Assembly: GCF_030247195.1 (NCBI RefSeq)
Contig: NC_080672.1
Coordinates: 31,813,906-31,877,905 of the forward strand
Direction of reading: 5' to 3'
DNA length: 64,000 bases
Source: Topomyia yanbarensis
Lineage: Eukaryota > Arthropoda > Insecta > Diptera > Culicidae
Shown here: positions 21,881-31,591 of the stretch, in pieces
Numbering within the stretch: the stretch's first letter is position 1
Layout of the letters: the number at the start of each line of letters is the position of its first letter
Translations under genes and position numbers: made by a program
The notes under the pieces: generated by a model
What the model was told of the DNA's origin: nothing
Database searches by the model: none
What the model saw: the letters and a program-made list of their open reading frames with translations, nothing else

Positions 21881-24296
21881 TTGTCAACGATTTTTCTGTT
21901 GTATATTGAACTGCTTCCCAACACATATGTGTTCCACTTTATTCGGGGAAATACCTTGTTGAACGATGAACTCTTCTGGTTAACGATAGGCAATTCAAAA
22001 GAAAACCCAACAATGCATCTTTCAATATTACAGCCGACAGACCTACCACCAGAAAGTGTGTCTGCTTCCTTAAGCCTTCGGTCGTGACTTATCTTGACTG
22101 CCATCGACATGCATCATTCTTTCTCACTTTGTTGTCCTGGAAAATCGATTTCAAGAGTTCTTCTCCGGTCGACATTTGAAGATATTTTCCATCGCATGCT
22201 TCCCACGGTGCTATTTAGAGCTTGAGCATTTGAACCTAGTGTTTCATGGTAAATATATACTAGAATCCAATACAATTCGCTCAAAACATTGTTCGAAATG
22301 ACAGAAAACCACATCAGCATCCCTCAGCAGAAATTAGTCTTCCGTAGTGATAAATGACTTGAATTTTAAAATCCCTGCAAACCAGCTGCGGGTCACCGCT
22401 GCTGGAGCTTCGACTTCTAAACCGCACATAACAAGGATGAGCTAAATGTAAATAACTTGCTAACAAAATTCAGCAAGAAAGTTTAACCGAAAGCATCGAA
22501 AGAACCTTTTCATTCCTCACTCTCCCCCCTCCCCTTCCCATTCGAGGCACCCGACCAACATTGGCGGAATTTCGCCGACTGAATCCTGAAAGGGTATAAT
22601 TATCATAATTGCAGAAACAACATTACCAGTGAAAATCCTCTTAAGCACATTGAGTGGTGGGAGCAGGATAACAAAAAAAAGCGAACACAACCACTAGCAG
22701 AGTAGGTTCTAGGCGGTTCCATAACCGACCAGCAGTGTACCGAGAAATAAATGAATATGGAAGGATGAAGCTGTTTTTGGGGTACAAGCTCTGCACAAAA
22801 TGCCAGATACCGGTAGCTACATCTTTGGAACAAAAAAAAATCCAGCAGCAAATGAAAAGTGAATGAGGCAAAACGAGGAAAAAGTATTCTTCTCCGCATC
22901 CAACTGCACTCTCGGAAGTGAGCGAAGAAAAAAAAACACGGGGACTGAAAAAGTGGCATCTATTGAAATGCGGAAGAAAATCTTTCCGTTTTGCCGGTCG
23001 TTCAAGCCCGTGAGTGGTTTCGGAAGCACTGGAATAGGTTCACTGGAACAGCAGCAGGCGTTCACTCTCCTATTTTCTCTTGTTCACTAGTTTAATAAAA
23101 TGGAAATGAGAAGCCATTCAATGGGATAAGTGAAAGAATGGGTGGGATGAAATGGTGTTTGCACTTTTGCACACATTGAATGGGGGGGTGCTCGCTCCTC
23201 GGGATGACCTGCTACGGCTGGTTGGTGTTGGCGCTTTCCGGGGGTCATCCGAAGGGTAGCGTGAAGGATTTTCCGGGGGAATGGTACCCAATTATCTTGA
23301 TGAATTTATTCAATGCCTTCTGAAGACTCGAACTGGAAAGGTGCTTGAAAGTTTTTTTTTGTCCGAAAAGATTAAAAAAGGCCACAGTTATTTTGTTTGA
23401 AGTGTGTCGGTATAGTATCATTATTGCAAGTTGGCCAATAACGAAAAACCATAGTACAGAATGAGTAATCAAATATAATGTCTAAATCCTGCATTTCAGA
23501 TTGAGTAGTTTGTAACATTTATTGTGAATCGTTTTCAAATTCCCGTAAATCACAACTACAATTGTGTGTTAGTGTTCTCGTAGGGAAACTAATTTTATTA
23601 ATTATTGCAATACAGTGCTCCATGAGACAGGAATAATCATCATTATCATCGTCGTCATAAACGACTTTAATACTCGAGCTTAAGAGCCACCACTCTCCAA
23701 TCTACTGACATGCCTGCGAGCACTTGATAGTCTTCTTCCTTTAACACCTGCGTCTCAAGGTCGTATAAACCAACAGGGAGTATCAGCGATTTGCATAGAG
23801 CATGTTTTGTGCGTGTCGTCTGTCTACTATATGACGTCAGCCGAAGTCCAATTCGCAGTTACAAAACGCCTTCTGACCTCGAGACAAATATCGTTATTAC
23901 ATGTTACTAGTCTCCAAAAATAAATGAACACCCATCTGTTTCCACCTTGGAATCAAGAAAAAGAAATAGAGATCGAAATAGACAAGTAAAATTAATCGGT
24001 GGCAATTTGGCAAATCAAACTGAATAGGCTTTTATGTGTTCTAAATTCAACTAAAACAAAATTTAGAACCTTGGCAGTTAGCAAGATAAATCACTTCAAT
24101 ATTCCTCCAACATACCTTCAACCGTTCGAACCCCTTCGAACACCCGGCACCGTAACTCCATCCCGGCGCATAAATCACACTGAAAGCAAGGATTATCTCC
24201 CATTCCAACAGACTTCATTTCACTCGACTGAGCTGCATTGGACAGCTAGGCGAGCGACGACAACGGATGCGGTGACTTTATTGAAATCAGTGGGAA
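21881..24296. other. Gene-free apparently unique DNA
   Basis: The T-rich bias stops near 21900. Open frames at 22603-22959 (minus) and 22863-23090 (plus) overlap without motifs. No splice-linked coding region, RNA gene or repeat boundary is recognised. Confidence 0.4.
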
Positions 24297-24578
24297 TTAG
24301 TTTGTACAACTCGTAATCATGGGATGCATCCCCTGCCGGGCAAAGTATTTGGCACCTGCATCGGCTAGAGTTGGAACACCATCGGCATCAGTCTCGGTGG
24401 CAGCTGTCATGAACAGAGCCAGCACAATGATTAGCCGAATGAGAGAACTATAGGACGAACGAGAATCGGTTGTCGAGTTTCGATAGTTCTGTTTTCTGGC
24501 ATTGTTCGATCCCTCTTTGCTTTGCATATGGTACCTGTCTACCGAACCCTGGTATGTTGGATTCAATCCGATCCACAT
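24297..24578 (-). CDS. Possible small secreted or membrane protein, weak candidate
   Basis: A 93-codon frame contains a hydrophobic run (SLIRLIIVLALFMTAAT) followed by an Ala/Asp-rich sequence, as in a signal peptide with cleavage near ATA/TETDA. With the ATG at the MQSKEG position (24522-24524) the hydrophobic run starts about 25 residues in, later than usual. It could be a first coding exon, since GT dinucleotides near the end could act as donors, but no downstream exon is found. Function unknown; a chance frame remains quite possible. Confidence 0.2.
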   Translation of the reverse strand: MWIGLNPTYQGSVDRYHMQSKEGSNNARKQNYRNSTTDSRSSYSSLIRLIIVLALFMTAATETDADGVPTLADAGAKYFARQGMHPMITSCTN

Positions 24579-24929
24579 GACGACGGGTTGAGTGATTAAC
24601 GGTGGCCGAAGCTGGTGACATTTTCAGTATATTCTCAACATTAATCCTAGGAAATGGCAATAGTAAATTGTAATAACATTTTATGAATATTGATGAATAT
24701 GTATTAGATATATAACATAATATTGAATTTGTAATGTTGGAAACGACGACGATAAGATATTTCTCTTGAAAAAGGCCAAAACCAGTGGCTGAAACGTCGA
24801 GAAGTATACAACAGCCGTTCTTATTTCTAGACCGTGAAAGCGGAAAATCCACTGAAAAAATAATATTGAATTGCAATTAAAAAATGAGTTAACTGAATCT
24901 ACGCAACATACATCAGATTATATTGTGTG
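24579..24929. other. AT-rich DNA with a degenerate hammerhead-like motif
   Basis: No gene. At 24738-24800 CGACG...GGCC...GGCTGAAACGTCG mimics the closing half of a hammerhead fold, but the CUGANGA box and cleavage-site U are missing. It is probably a dispersed mosquito repeat end. Confidence 0.35.
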
Positions 24930-25560
24930 GTAAACTTAGAAAACCAAGGCATAACAATGCGTATCTCCACCGCATTGCATACATTCTTTTTTACATTTCT
25001 TATAAAAGAAATGTATAGAATTCGCTCAAACTTTCAAGATTTTTTCCGAGGCCCGGAGGGCCGAGTCTTATATACCAATCGACTCAGCTCGACGATTTGG
25101 GACAATGTCTGTGTGTGTGTGTGTGTGTCTGTGTGTGTGTATGTAACGGACAAATTCTCATTCGTGTTTCTCAGCAATGGCTGAACCGATCTTATCCAAA
25201 CCAATTTTAAATGAAAGAACTAAAAAACAGTATGAACGCTATTAATTTGTTTTTGATTCTGATGTTTAGTTTCCAAGATATGAATGTTTGAATGCGTAAA
25301 AATGGCGTTTTTTGCAGTTTTTTTGAATTATCTGCCGAAATTGACCATATAGAATAGCAATTTATATGTTTTTAGATAGCTTTAACGAATACCTTTCGAA
25401 CAAGCTATAGATTGTTGAAATCGGACCATTATCAAAAGAGATATTTAACATTAAATGCGGACGAAAGATTTTTATCATTTCCCATTGCCAGAAATATGAC
25501 CAAAAACATGTAATCTATTTTTAACGCCAAAACGGCTTATTTTAGGTCAATAGTATCTTC
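24930..25560 (+). repeat. Dispersed repeat with GGGCCGAGT/(GT)n core, copy 1
   Basis: The stretch GGAGGGCCGAGTCTTATA, then CCAATCGACTCAG, a (TG)n tract at 25106-25142 and TCTCAGCAATGGCTGAACCGAT recurs in the same order at 26578-26715. I recognise this as a widespread mosquito repeat type, but I cannot name the family or see its ends. Confidence 0.7.
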
Positions 25561-26389
25561 GGTGAATTTAATGGAGGCAATATGCCCTTTCTTTTGGTAT
25601 TGTGCTTTTGCTGATTAATCCCCCTATGAGTGAGATATTTTCCCAAATTTTCTTGGAAGTGATTATATCGAAATGATGCCTTCAGCAAATTTGTAGCTCT
25701 AACTTTTGCAAATAACTTTACTGAAGACTTCAAATATCTATTTTGAATACTTTAAAAGTTATGGCTTGTTGTTTGTGGATTACTCTTTGTCGCCTATTTA
25801 TTGTTCAATACATTGAAATAAGCCAAACATTATTTCGATAAAACGAATTTTGTATTTCATTTTTCTATCTACAACCGCTAGAAATAATCACCGAACACTT
25901 CCAAGTTGTCTGGAAGGAACTTGATAACTTATCAGTGCAAAAATGTTCATTTGTGCGAACCTTCTGACTGCAATTTTTCTAATTCATGACCATCGGATCG
26001 ATCTGAAACATATTGGAAAATGAAAAGCGAAATAACTAACTCCAAGCAACGGCGTAGCCAAGGGAAGGTTTTGGGGTTTAACACCATACAACGCCCCCCC
26101 CCCACCACACCCACAAAAAAATTGGATTGAAGTTGAAAATTTATTGATGCAGACTGATTTAATTCAATATTACAATAACAATTATCTGATCCGTACATTG
26201 ATATTCTGTTGTTGCAAACATCATGAGGACTTTTGATAAATTGTCCGAATGGGGTCCTGATATGTAACTGATCTTTTGGTCTTGATTTCACAGTTGTCTA
26301 ATTGCATCAATATCAAAATCCTGCCTGAAAACATTCCAATAGAAAATTCCAGAGTTCTGTTTTCAATCATGATCCTCAGATTTCTTTTC
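25561..26389. other. Gene-free DNA between two dispersed repeat copies
   Basis: No gene supported. A C-homopolymer (26092-26103) and the AATATCTATTTTGAATAC-type text look like the trailing part of copy 1. The minus-strand frame at 25947-26291 has no recognisable domain. Confidence 0.4.
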
Positions 26390-27250
26390 AAATTGAGCTC
26401 GTTTTTGTAGAGATGTACTGTAATAAGGGTCTTTATTTAATAGGAAGCGAAGTAAAAATTGATTTAATGTCTATGAAACATAGAACTGCGCTCCAAAAAA
26501 TGCATAACTTTCAACATTTGCTAAAAATGTTTTTGCCTTTCTCATTCACTCTAAAATTCGTCAATCTAATCCCGACCGGGAGGGCCGAGTGTCATATGCC
26601 AATCGACTCAGTTCATCGAGATCGGAAAATGTCTGTGTGTATGTATGTGTGTATGTGGAAAAATATGCGACTTCTGTTTCTCAGAGATGGCTGGATCGAT
26701 TTGCACAAAGTTAGTCTCAAATGAAAGGTACAACCTTCCCATCGGCTGCAATTGATTTTTTATTGATTGGACTTCCGGTTCCGGAGTTACGAGTTGAAGA
26801 GTGCAATCACACAGCAAATTCCCATATAAACTGAAATGAAAAATTTTCTAAATCAAATTTGTATTTTTGATGCCAAATGACTTTATAATGCATGAAACAT
26901 CGAGATTTGATGTAAACTCGAAAAAAAATAATGTTTGACAAAAATTGATTTTTTTGGACTTTGGTACATTTTTGCCTTTCTTTTTTTTTATTTCGATTAT
27001 AGAGGTTTTAACCTTAAGGTCATTCGCCTCTTCGGGTTAGAAAAATCTCTTGTGAAAAATTTCTAACCCTATGTGCGGGGTCGGGACTCGAACCCAGGTG
27101 CGCTGCGTACAAGGCAATCGATTTACCAACTACGCCACGCCCACCCCCTTTTGCCTTTCTCATACAGCATGCCGGAGGGAGCATGCAGTGAGTGGTTGCT
27201 ACTTTAAAAATAAAACTAGTTTAAAATTTCTTAACGAGTTGAAAATTTTC
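26390..27250 (+). repeat. Dispersed repeat with GGGCCGAGT/(GT)n core, copy 2
   Basis: Aligns to copy 1 through GGGAGGGCCGAGTGTCAT, CCAATCGACTCAG, a shorter TGTGTGTATG tract and CTCAGAGATGGCTGGATCGAT, then CTTCCGGTTCCGGAGTTA. It is split at 26982-27149 by a SINE. The text resumes at 27150 with the duplicated target TTTGCCTTTCT. Confidence 0.7.
26982..27149 (-). mobile_element. Intact tRNA-derived SINE with target duplication
   Basis: On the minus strand it runs from GGGGGTGGGCGTGGCG through box A (TGGCGTAGTTGG, 27126-27137) and box B (GGTTCGAGTCC, 27084-27094) to a short A tail (T run at 26981-26989). It is flanked by 11-bp direct repeats TTTGCCTTTCT at 26971-26981 and 27150-27160. It would be transcribed by RNA polymerase III and moved by a LINE reverse transcriptase in trans. 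Layout and length match the Feilai/SINE200 class of mosquito SINEs; exact family not verified. Confidence 0.88.
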
Positions 27251-27275
27251 GGCAGGACCCGGACCTCCCGGATCT

Positions 27276-27343
27276 TACTATGTGATACTGAAACATCGCT
27301 TGAAACCAGCGGCGGTCAAGCGATGTTTCAGTATCACATAGTA
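27276..27343. repeat. Perfect 28-bp hairpin
   Basis: 27276-27303 and 27316-27343 are exact reverse complements (TACTATGTGATACTG... pairing with ...CAGTATCACATAGTA) around a 12-base loop AACCAGCGGCGG. No terminal duplication is seen, so it is not a typical MITE. It could be a replication template-switch product or the root of a small-RNA precursor. Confidence 0.9.
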
Positions 27344-29499
27344 TCTCAAGATCGTGGCTGTCGATCCATTGTATGTATGTGCAAATCGTACTGAACATGA
27401 CATATTCATTTCCACCATTTTATTGAACATAACCATAGTAGTCTGGACAAGTGAGACAAGCACAATTGCACCACTAGGTGGATTAAAACAGGTTTATATG
27501 TTGGGAATGCGTCGAGTTGAGACGCAAACGTAATATGATTAATAACGAGGATAACACTTTCCGAATGTAGAGAGAAATTTATGAAAAATGACGATTTCCA
27601 TTCGATTCTAGCAGGTCCTGATCGATTTTAATGAGAAATTGATTTTTGTTGTATGACCAATTATATGTATAGGTCAAATGTTCAAAAACAGTAATTTAAG
27701 GTCAAGATAACATCATTTTTAAGCCGCCAATTTCGGAGGTTTAGTATCTTCGATGAGTTTTACAAACGTTAAACAGCGCATCATTTGATAAAATAATTTT
27801 GGCGGTATATCGTCCAAGAAGTATTTATGGTGAATTTTCTCAGGTTAATATTCATGACTACATTAAAGTCTCAACAAATTCGCTAAAAACACGAACTCTG
27901 TTACTATTTTCTGAAAAATTAATTCTGCATAATTTTAAAACTTCAAAAATTACGGTTTCGGAATTATGCTGTTTGGACAGTTAGATCGATTTTCACCAAA
28001 CCCCCACCAATTGTAAAATTGGTATTGTAAAAAAAACGTAAGGGCGATACTTCAATGCTGATAGGTGGGACCGAAAAAGTAAACAATCGTCAAAGGGGCG
28101 ATACTATCATTTTGTCAATTTCAATAGCAAACACAAATTTTAATTTAATAATTTCAAATACTTCATGAAGTTTTGGGTTTCGATCACTGAATCATGCAAT
28201 CTAGGATGTAAAAAACACAATAGTTCTTAAATAGGAAATAAAACCAAGTCTGGAAATATTCACTGTTGATTTTCTTTGAATGGTGTCACTGCTAGTGTCG
28301 CTTTTTTCCAGAAAAAGCGTTGATTTTTAGGTCTCAGTCGCGTTGGAAATTTGAGTAAAGTATAAACTTCATTTCGATTCGAAAAAAAAATCAATTTTTT
28401 GGCTCAGTACAATATACAGAAAATTCAGTTTTCCCACCACAATGCATTGATTGAGGAATTTAAATATTTTATTAACAGAGCATTAGCAATAATTCGTTTG
28501 TATGTCTATTTTATGGGCCATTTTTTCGCTTTCCCATTGATTTGGTTTGAGATTTCTAGCACCGATGTTGTCCTATGCTGATTTGAGCGATTCTCTGAGT
28601 CCTGCCACTATCCCATGTAGTATGTGTTATCAAAAACATCGCGAAGCATCAAGTTTTAAATGTTCTCATACGATATAATATCAGAAGAGAGTGATAAGAG
28701 TTATAAGAAATGTCTCATCACACTGTTAGGTGGATTAAAAGCGTTTTTTTTGTTGGAGACGAACCACTGCGACCATTGTTTAGATCTATTGTTGCATTAC
28801 ATACATACTACTGACGAGGAGAGATCGAGGAGTTAAGCTACTTGCAGCTCTCATTTTTCGAATAGATGTTCTAACGAGCCATTCATAGTTGATCCCACAA
28901 GAGGTACCAAAATTAAAAATGTTCACTGGAAAAAGACACCACTGTTGTACCTTTAGCTGGATCAGCTAAGAGGATTGGTAAGAAATTTTGGGTTAAGCAT
29001 AATCGTTCGTTTTAATCTATTTGTTTCCAAACGAGTTATGCTATTGTTAATTCTTTTTTTTACGCAGTCTGTTTATTCGGAAAGGCACGATATTTCAAAC
29101 TTACATTTAAAATTTTTAGATTAACTTAAAATAATTTAAGACTACCTTAAACTAGAAATACGTTTCAATATACATTGGTGATGAAAAGGGAGGGTGGAGG
29201 CGGCTGGTTAATGAAATATAAATACAATAAAGCTATTATATAAATTCACTTTTTTATGACAAAGACCAATTTGTTTGACAAAGAAATGCAGGGGGTTGGT
29301 ATCAGCAACAGCAATAACAAACACAGTGAAGAAAGGATGGAAAACGATGGCAGAGAAGATAAGAAAATTAGCTCCAATCTAACCTATGCAAGAACAGTGG
29401 TGAAAATGGAGACGATCAGGTAGTCGAGTCGACACCATAAAAGCATTACAGGAAACTTGAGAACGAGAAAAAGATAAGGATAGAGGCTAAATTATTGTA
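27344..29499. other. Gene-free AT-rich DNA
   Basis: No gene or RNA gene recognised. Short frames at 27799-27984 and 28399-28581 are isolated and featureless. Text around 27600-27800 resembles the dispersed-repeat prose seen at 25.4-25.8 kb, so part may be older repeat. Confidence 0.4.
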
Positions 29500-29504
29500 T
29501 TTAA

Positions 29505-29947
29505 TCATTTTAAGAGGAGATAGATGAGGTACATGTCGAAGAGATCACGGCTTGCGATAACAACCCGGACGTTGGGTGGTCTTCCTCGTGCCCAGAGGGT
29601 ATCCATTAGCCAAAACCAGGTGAAACAGTGCTCGGTGCACGCCCAAACAATGTGTACGATATCGTGATAGCCGTCGCTACAAGTACAGATACTGCTATCC
29701 CCGTACATACAGCGTGTAATGGTTTGACATGAGTCGGGAAATCATACGAATGAAGTCACGACCCAGAAAGCGCTGGGAACACTTCTTTTCTGAGCTCAGG
29801 TTTCTGGGAATGAGAGCTACTTGCTTCGGTTTTGCACCAGTACTTTCTCGAGTAATTATTTTTGGAGTATCTCGAAGAGACACCTTTTGGCCTTTACAAT
29901 GAAGTTTATGCGAGGTATTGTTCCTCCTTTTTCTATTGCTTCTAGGC
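29505..29947 (-). pseudogene. LOA/I-like LINE: ORF1 tail fused to ORF2 C-terminus
   Basis: Minus-strand reading gives a basic stretch (TGAKPKQVALIPRNLSS), then RDFIRMISRLMSNHYTL, then after a frame break a Cys/His motif (CTCSDGYHDIVHIVWAC). The latter two match the ORF2 C-terminus of the copy at about 51595-51760 (RDFICVMSRLMSNHYTL; CACGDGYHDIEHIVWAC). The whole endonuclease, RT and RNase H region is absent, so ORF1-like sequence runs straight into the ORF2 end. The junction lies near 29790-29800, making this an internally deleted LINE. Confidence 0.75.
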
Positions 29948-29955
29948 ACAGCAAA

Positions 29956-30189
29956 CAGGGGCGGATCCAGAAAAAATTTTCGGGAGTTGTCTGAAATTTC
30001 GATTTTAAAATAAACGTTGCACAATTTGAAATACGTAATAACCTTATTTAATGAATATCAGTTATTTTGGACAAATTTGGTTTGGAATGATTTCGAAATA
30101 GAATCTAATATAATTTGAAATTTCTCAACAATTAAAAACATTTCGGAGGGGGTCCAGACCCCCGAGACCCTCCCCTGGATCCGCCACTG
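29956..30189. mobile_element. hAT-type MITE with perfect 8-bp target duplication
   Basis: Ends read CAGGGGCGGATCCAG on the left and CTGGATCCGCCACTG on the right, around 234 bp of AT-rich DNA with a GGGGGTCCAGACCCCC palindrome near the right end. The 8-bp direct repeats ACAGCAAA flank it exactly (29948-29955; 30190-30197). An 8-bp duplication and CAGTGGCGGATCCAG-like ends are hallmarks of hAT MITEs. It has no ORF and is inserted in, so is younger than, the LINE remnant. Confidence 0.93.
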
Positions 30190-30197
30190 ACAGCAAA

Positions 30198-30981
30198 AGA
30201 TGTTCCCTCTTGGTGCTCATCGCAGTCATCTTCGTCAGTAGACTAGTTAGTATAGATGTTTAAGGTTCTCCTCGCACTGTTTGTACGCGGGACATGTCGG
30301 GAGATCATGATGATTTCCCCCACAGTGGAGACACCTTTCAACATATCTTCCACAGGACTGATCCACAGCGTATTTTCCACAACGAATCTTTTTGCTACAA
30401 TGGGAGGCTGCATGTCCCAGTCCCAGCAATTCGTACTGAGATGTGCTGTACAAAACGGTGAACAAGTAGACAACCTTGTCAAAGAGCAAGTGGTTGAGTA
30501 GAGCAGACTCGACGAAGATCACCGGATAGGAGTCTGAGTTGATATATGTTTTCTTCCCGTTAGCTGCGACTGATGCTGAATGCAAACGTTTGCTGTCTAG
30601 TATCTTAACTGAAAGAAGCAAAGGGTTTTTGAAACCGGCAACACCGTGTTTCAGCAGATGCTCGCAATTCAAACTCGGATCGGAAATGACCCCACTGACT
30701 TCAACCCGATTTGCTGGTACATATACTCTGTATTCCCGCTTCGAATTATTTACCACCACCCGAATCTTATTAGAGCGAATTTTCGATAATACTCACATGA
30801 CTGAATATCGTTCTGTCAGAACTCGAGAAATCTGCTTTAAATTCAAACACTTTTTGTCTTTGGTCCGGAAGCAGAATATGTGAGGCCCGTTGGTAGAGCA
30901 TGGATATACCTTGAACCGGGGAGTCGATTTTACTTCGACATCCATCTCACGTTGAGGCGAACCATTAGCAGAGGAATTCAT
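30198..30981 (-). pseudogene. LOA/I-like LINE ORF1 (gag-like) remnant
   Basis: Read on the minus strand from an ATG at 30981: MNSSANGSPQREMDVEV, then FCFRTKDKKCLNLKQISRVL, a frame break near 30790, then EYRVYVPANRVEVSGVIS and two zinc-knuckle-like clusters (HAASHCSKKIRCG; CLHCGGNHHDLPTCPAYKQ). These nucleic-acid-binding ORF1 features match the copy at 47140-47820 segment by segment. At least one frameshift breaks it, and the first knuckle has lost its leading cysteine (LLGLGHAASHC), so it is non-functional. Confidence 0.85.
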
Positions 30982-31344
30982 TTTTGCACGGGCCTATTGC
31001 CCAGCACACGTTAGTAGGTGAACCAAGAAAGATAAATATAAAATAATATCGGTACTTATCTTCTATTTATAACGGTATCCAAGCAGCTCACGAGATGAGA
31101 AATTCTGCAACTTCAACTGCAACTCTGCTGGTCATATAATTGTTAACCCGTACACACAAAGGAATAAAAAATTCCACAACCTCAAGAGGTGGAGAAGGCT
31201 CAGAATAATCTTGAAAGCGGATTAGTTAGCTTTGCTTCATTGCGCTACACTGTACGGACTAAAAAAAATGTTTACACACTCTAAGAGTGACTGCGCGAAT
31301 CGAGCCCACCTACTTGAAGCTGCAGCAAACATCGTGGAGTAAGC

Positions 31345-31591
31345 TACACACTCAATCTTGTTCTACCAAATCTCAGGTTTTTTCGCTAGTTTAACCCAGT
31401 TTTGCACAGCCAAGCACTCAGCTAACAAAGCTTTTACCGAGATCTCAGTAAAAGTGACGTTTGTTTTGAATAAACTCGGTAAATATAACGCTGAAAATCA
31501 ATAAATTAACGCCACTTTGCTGAGCTATCAGTTGAAAAATTTTACCGACTGTTCATCTGTGCGGAAATTACCGAACTGAATTGAGTGTATA
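31345..31591. mobile_element. TA-flanked MITE, copy 1
   Basis: Ends TACACACTCAAT and ATTGAGTGTATA pair with one mismatch, bounded by TA, as expected for a Tc1/mariner-derived MITE of about 247 bp. The interior (CACAGCCAAGCACTCAGC, GAGATCTCAGTAAAAGTGAC) is almost identical to the second copy at 62709-62932, confirming a dispersed family. Confidence 0.8.

Noticed and set aside
24738..24800. Second hammerhead-like sequence (CGACG...GGCTGAAACGTCG)
   Set aside because: Stem III and GAAA are present, but CUGANGA is absent (CTTGAAA) and the cleavage-site U is A. At best a decayed relative.
26982..27149. Functional tRNA gene
   Set aside because: It has an A-tail and 11-bp target duplications and is too long; it is a SINE.
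30256..30883. Plus-strand frames of 81 and 114 codons
   Set aside because: Antisense shadows of the LINE ORF1 remnant.
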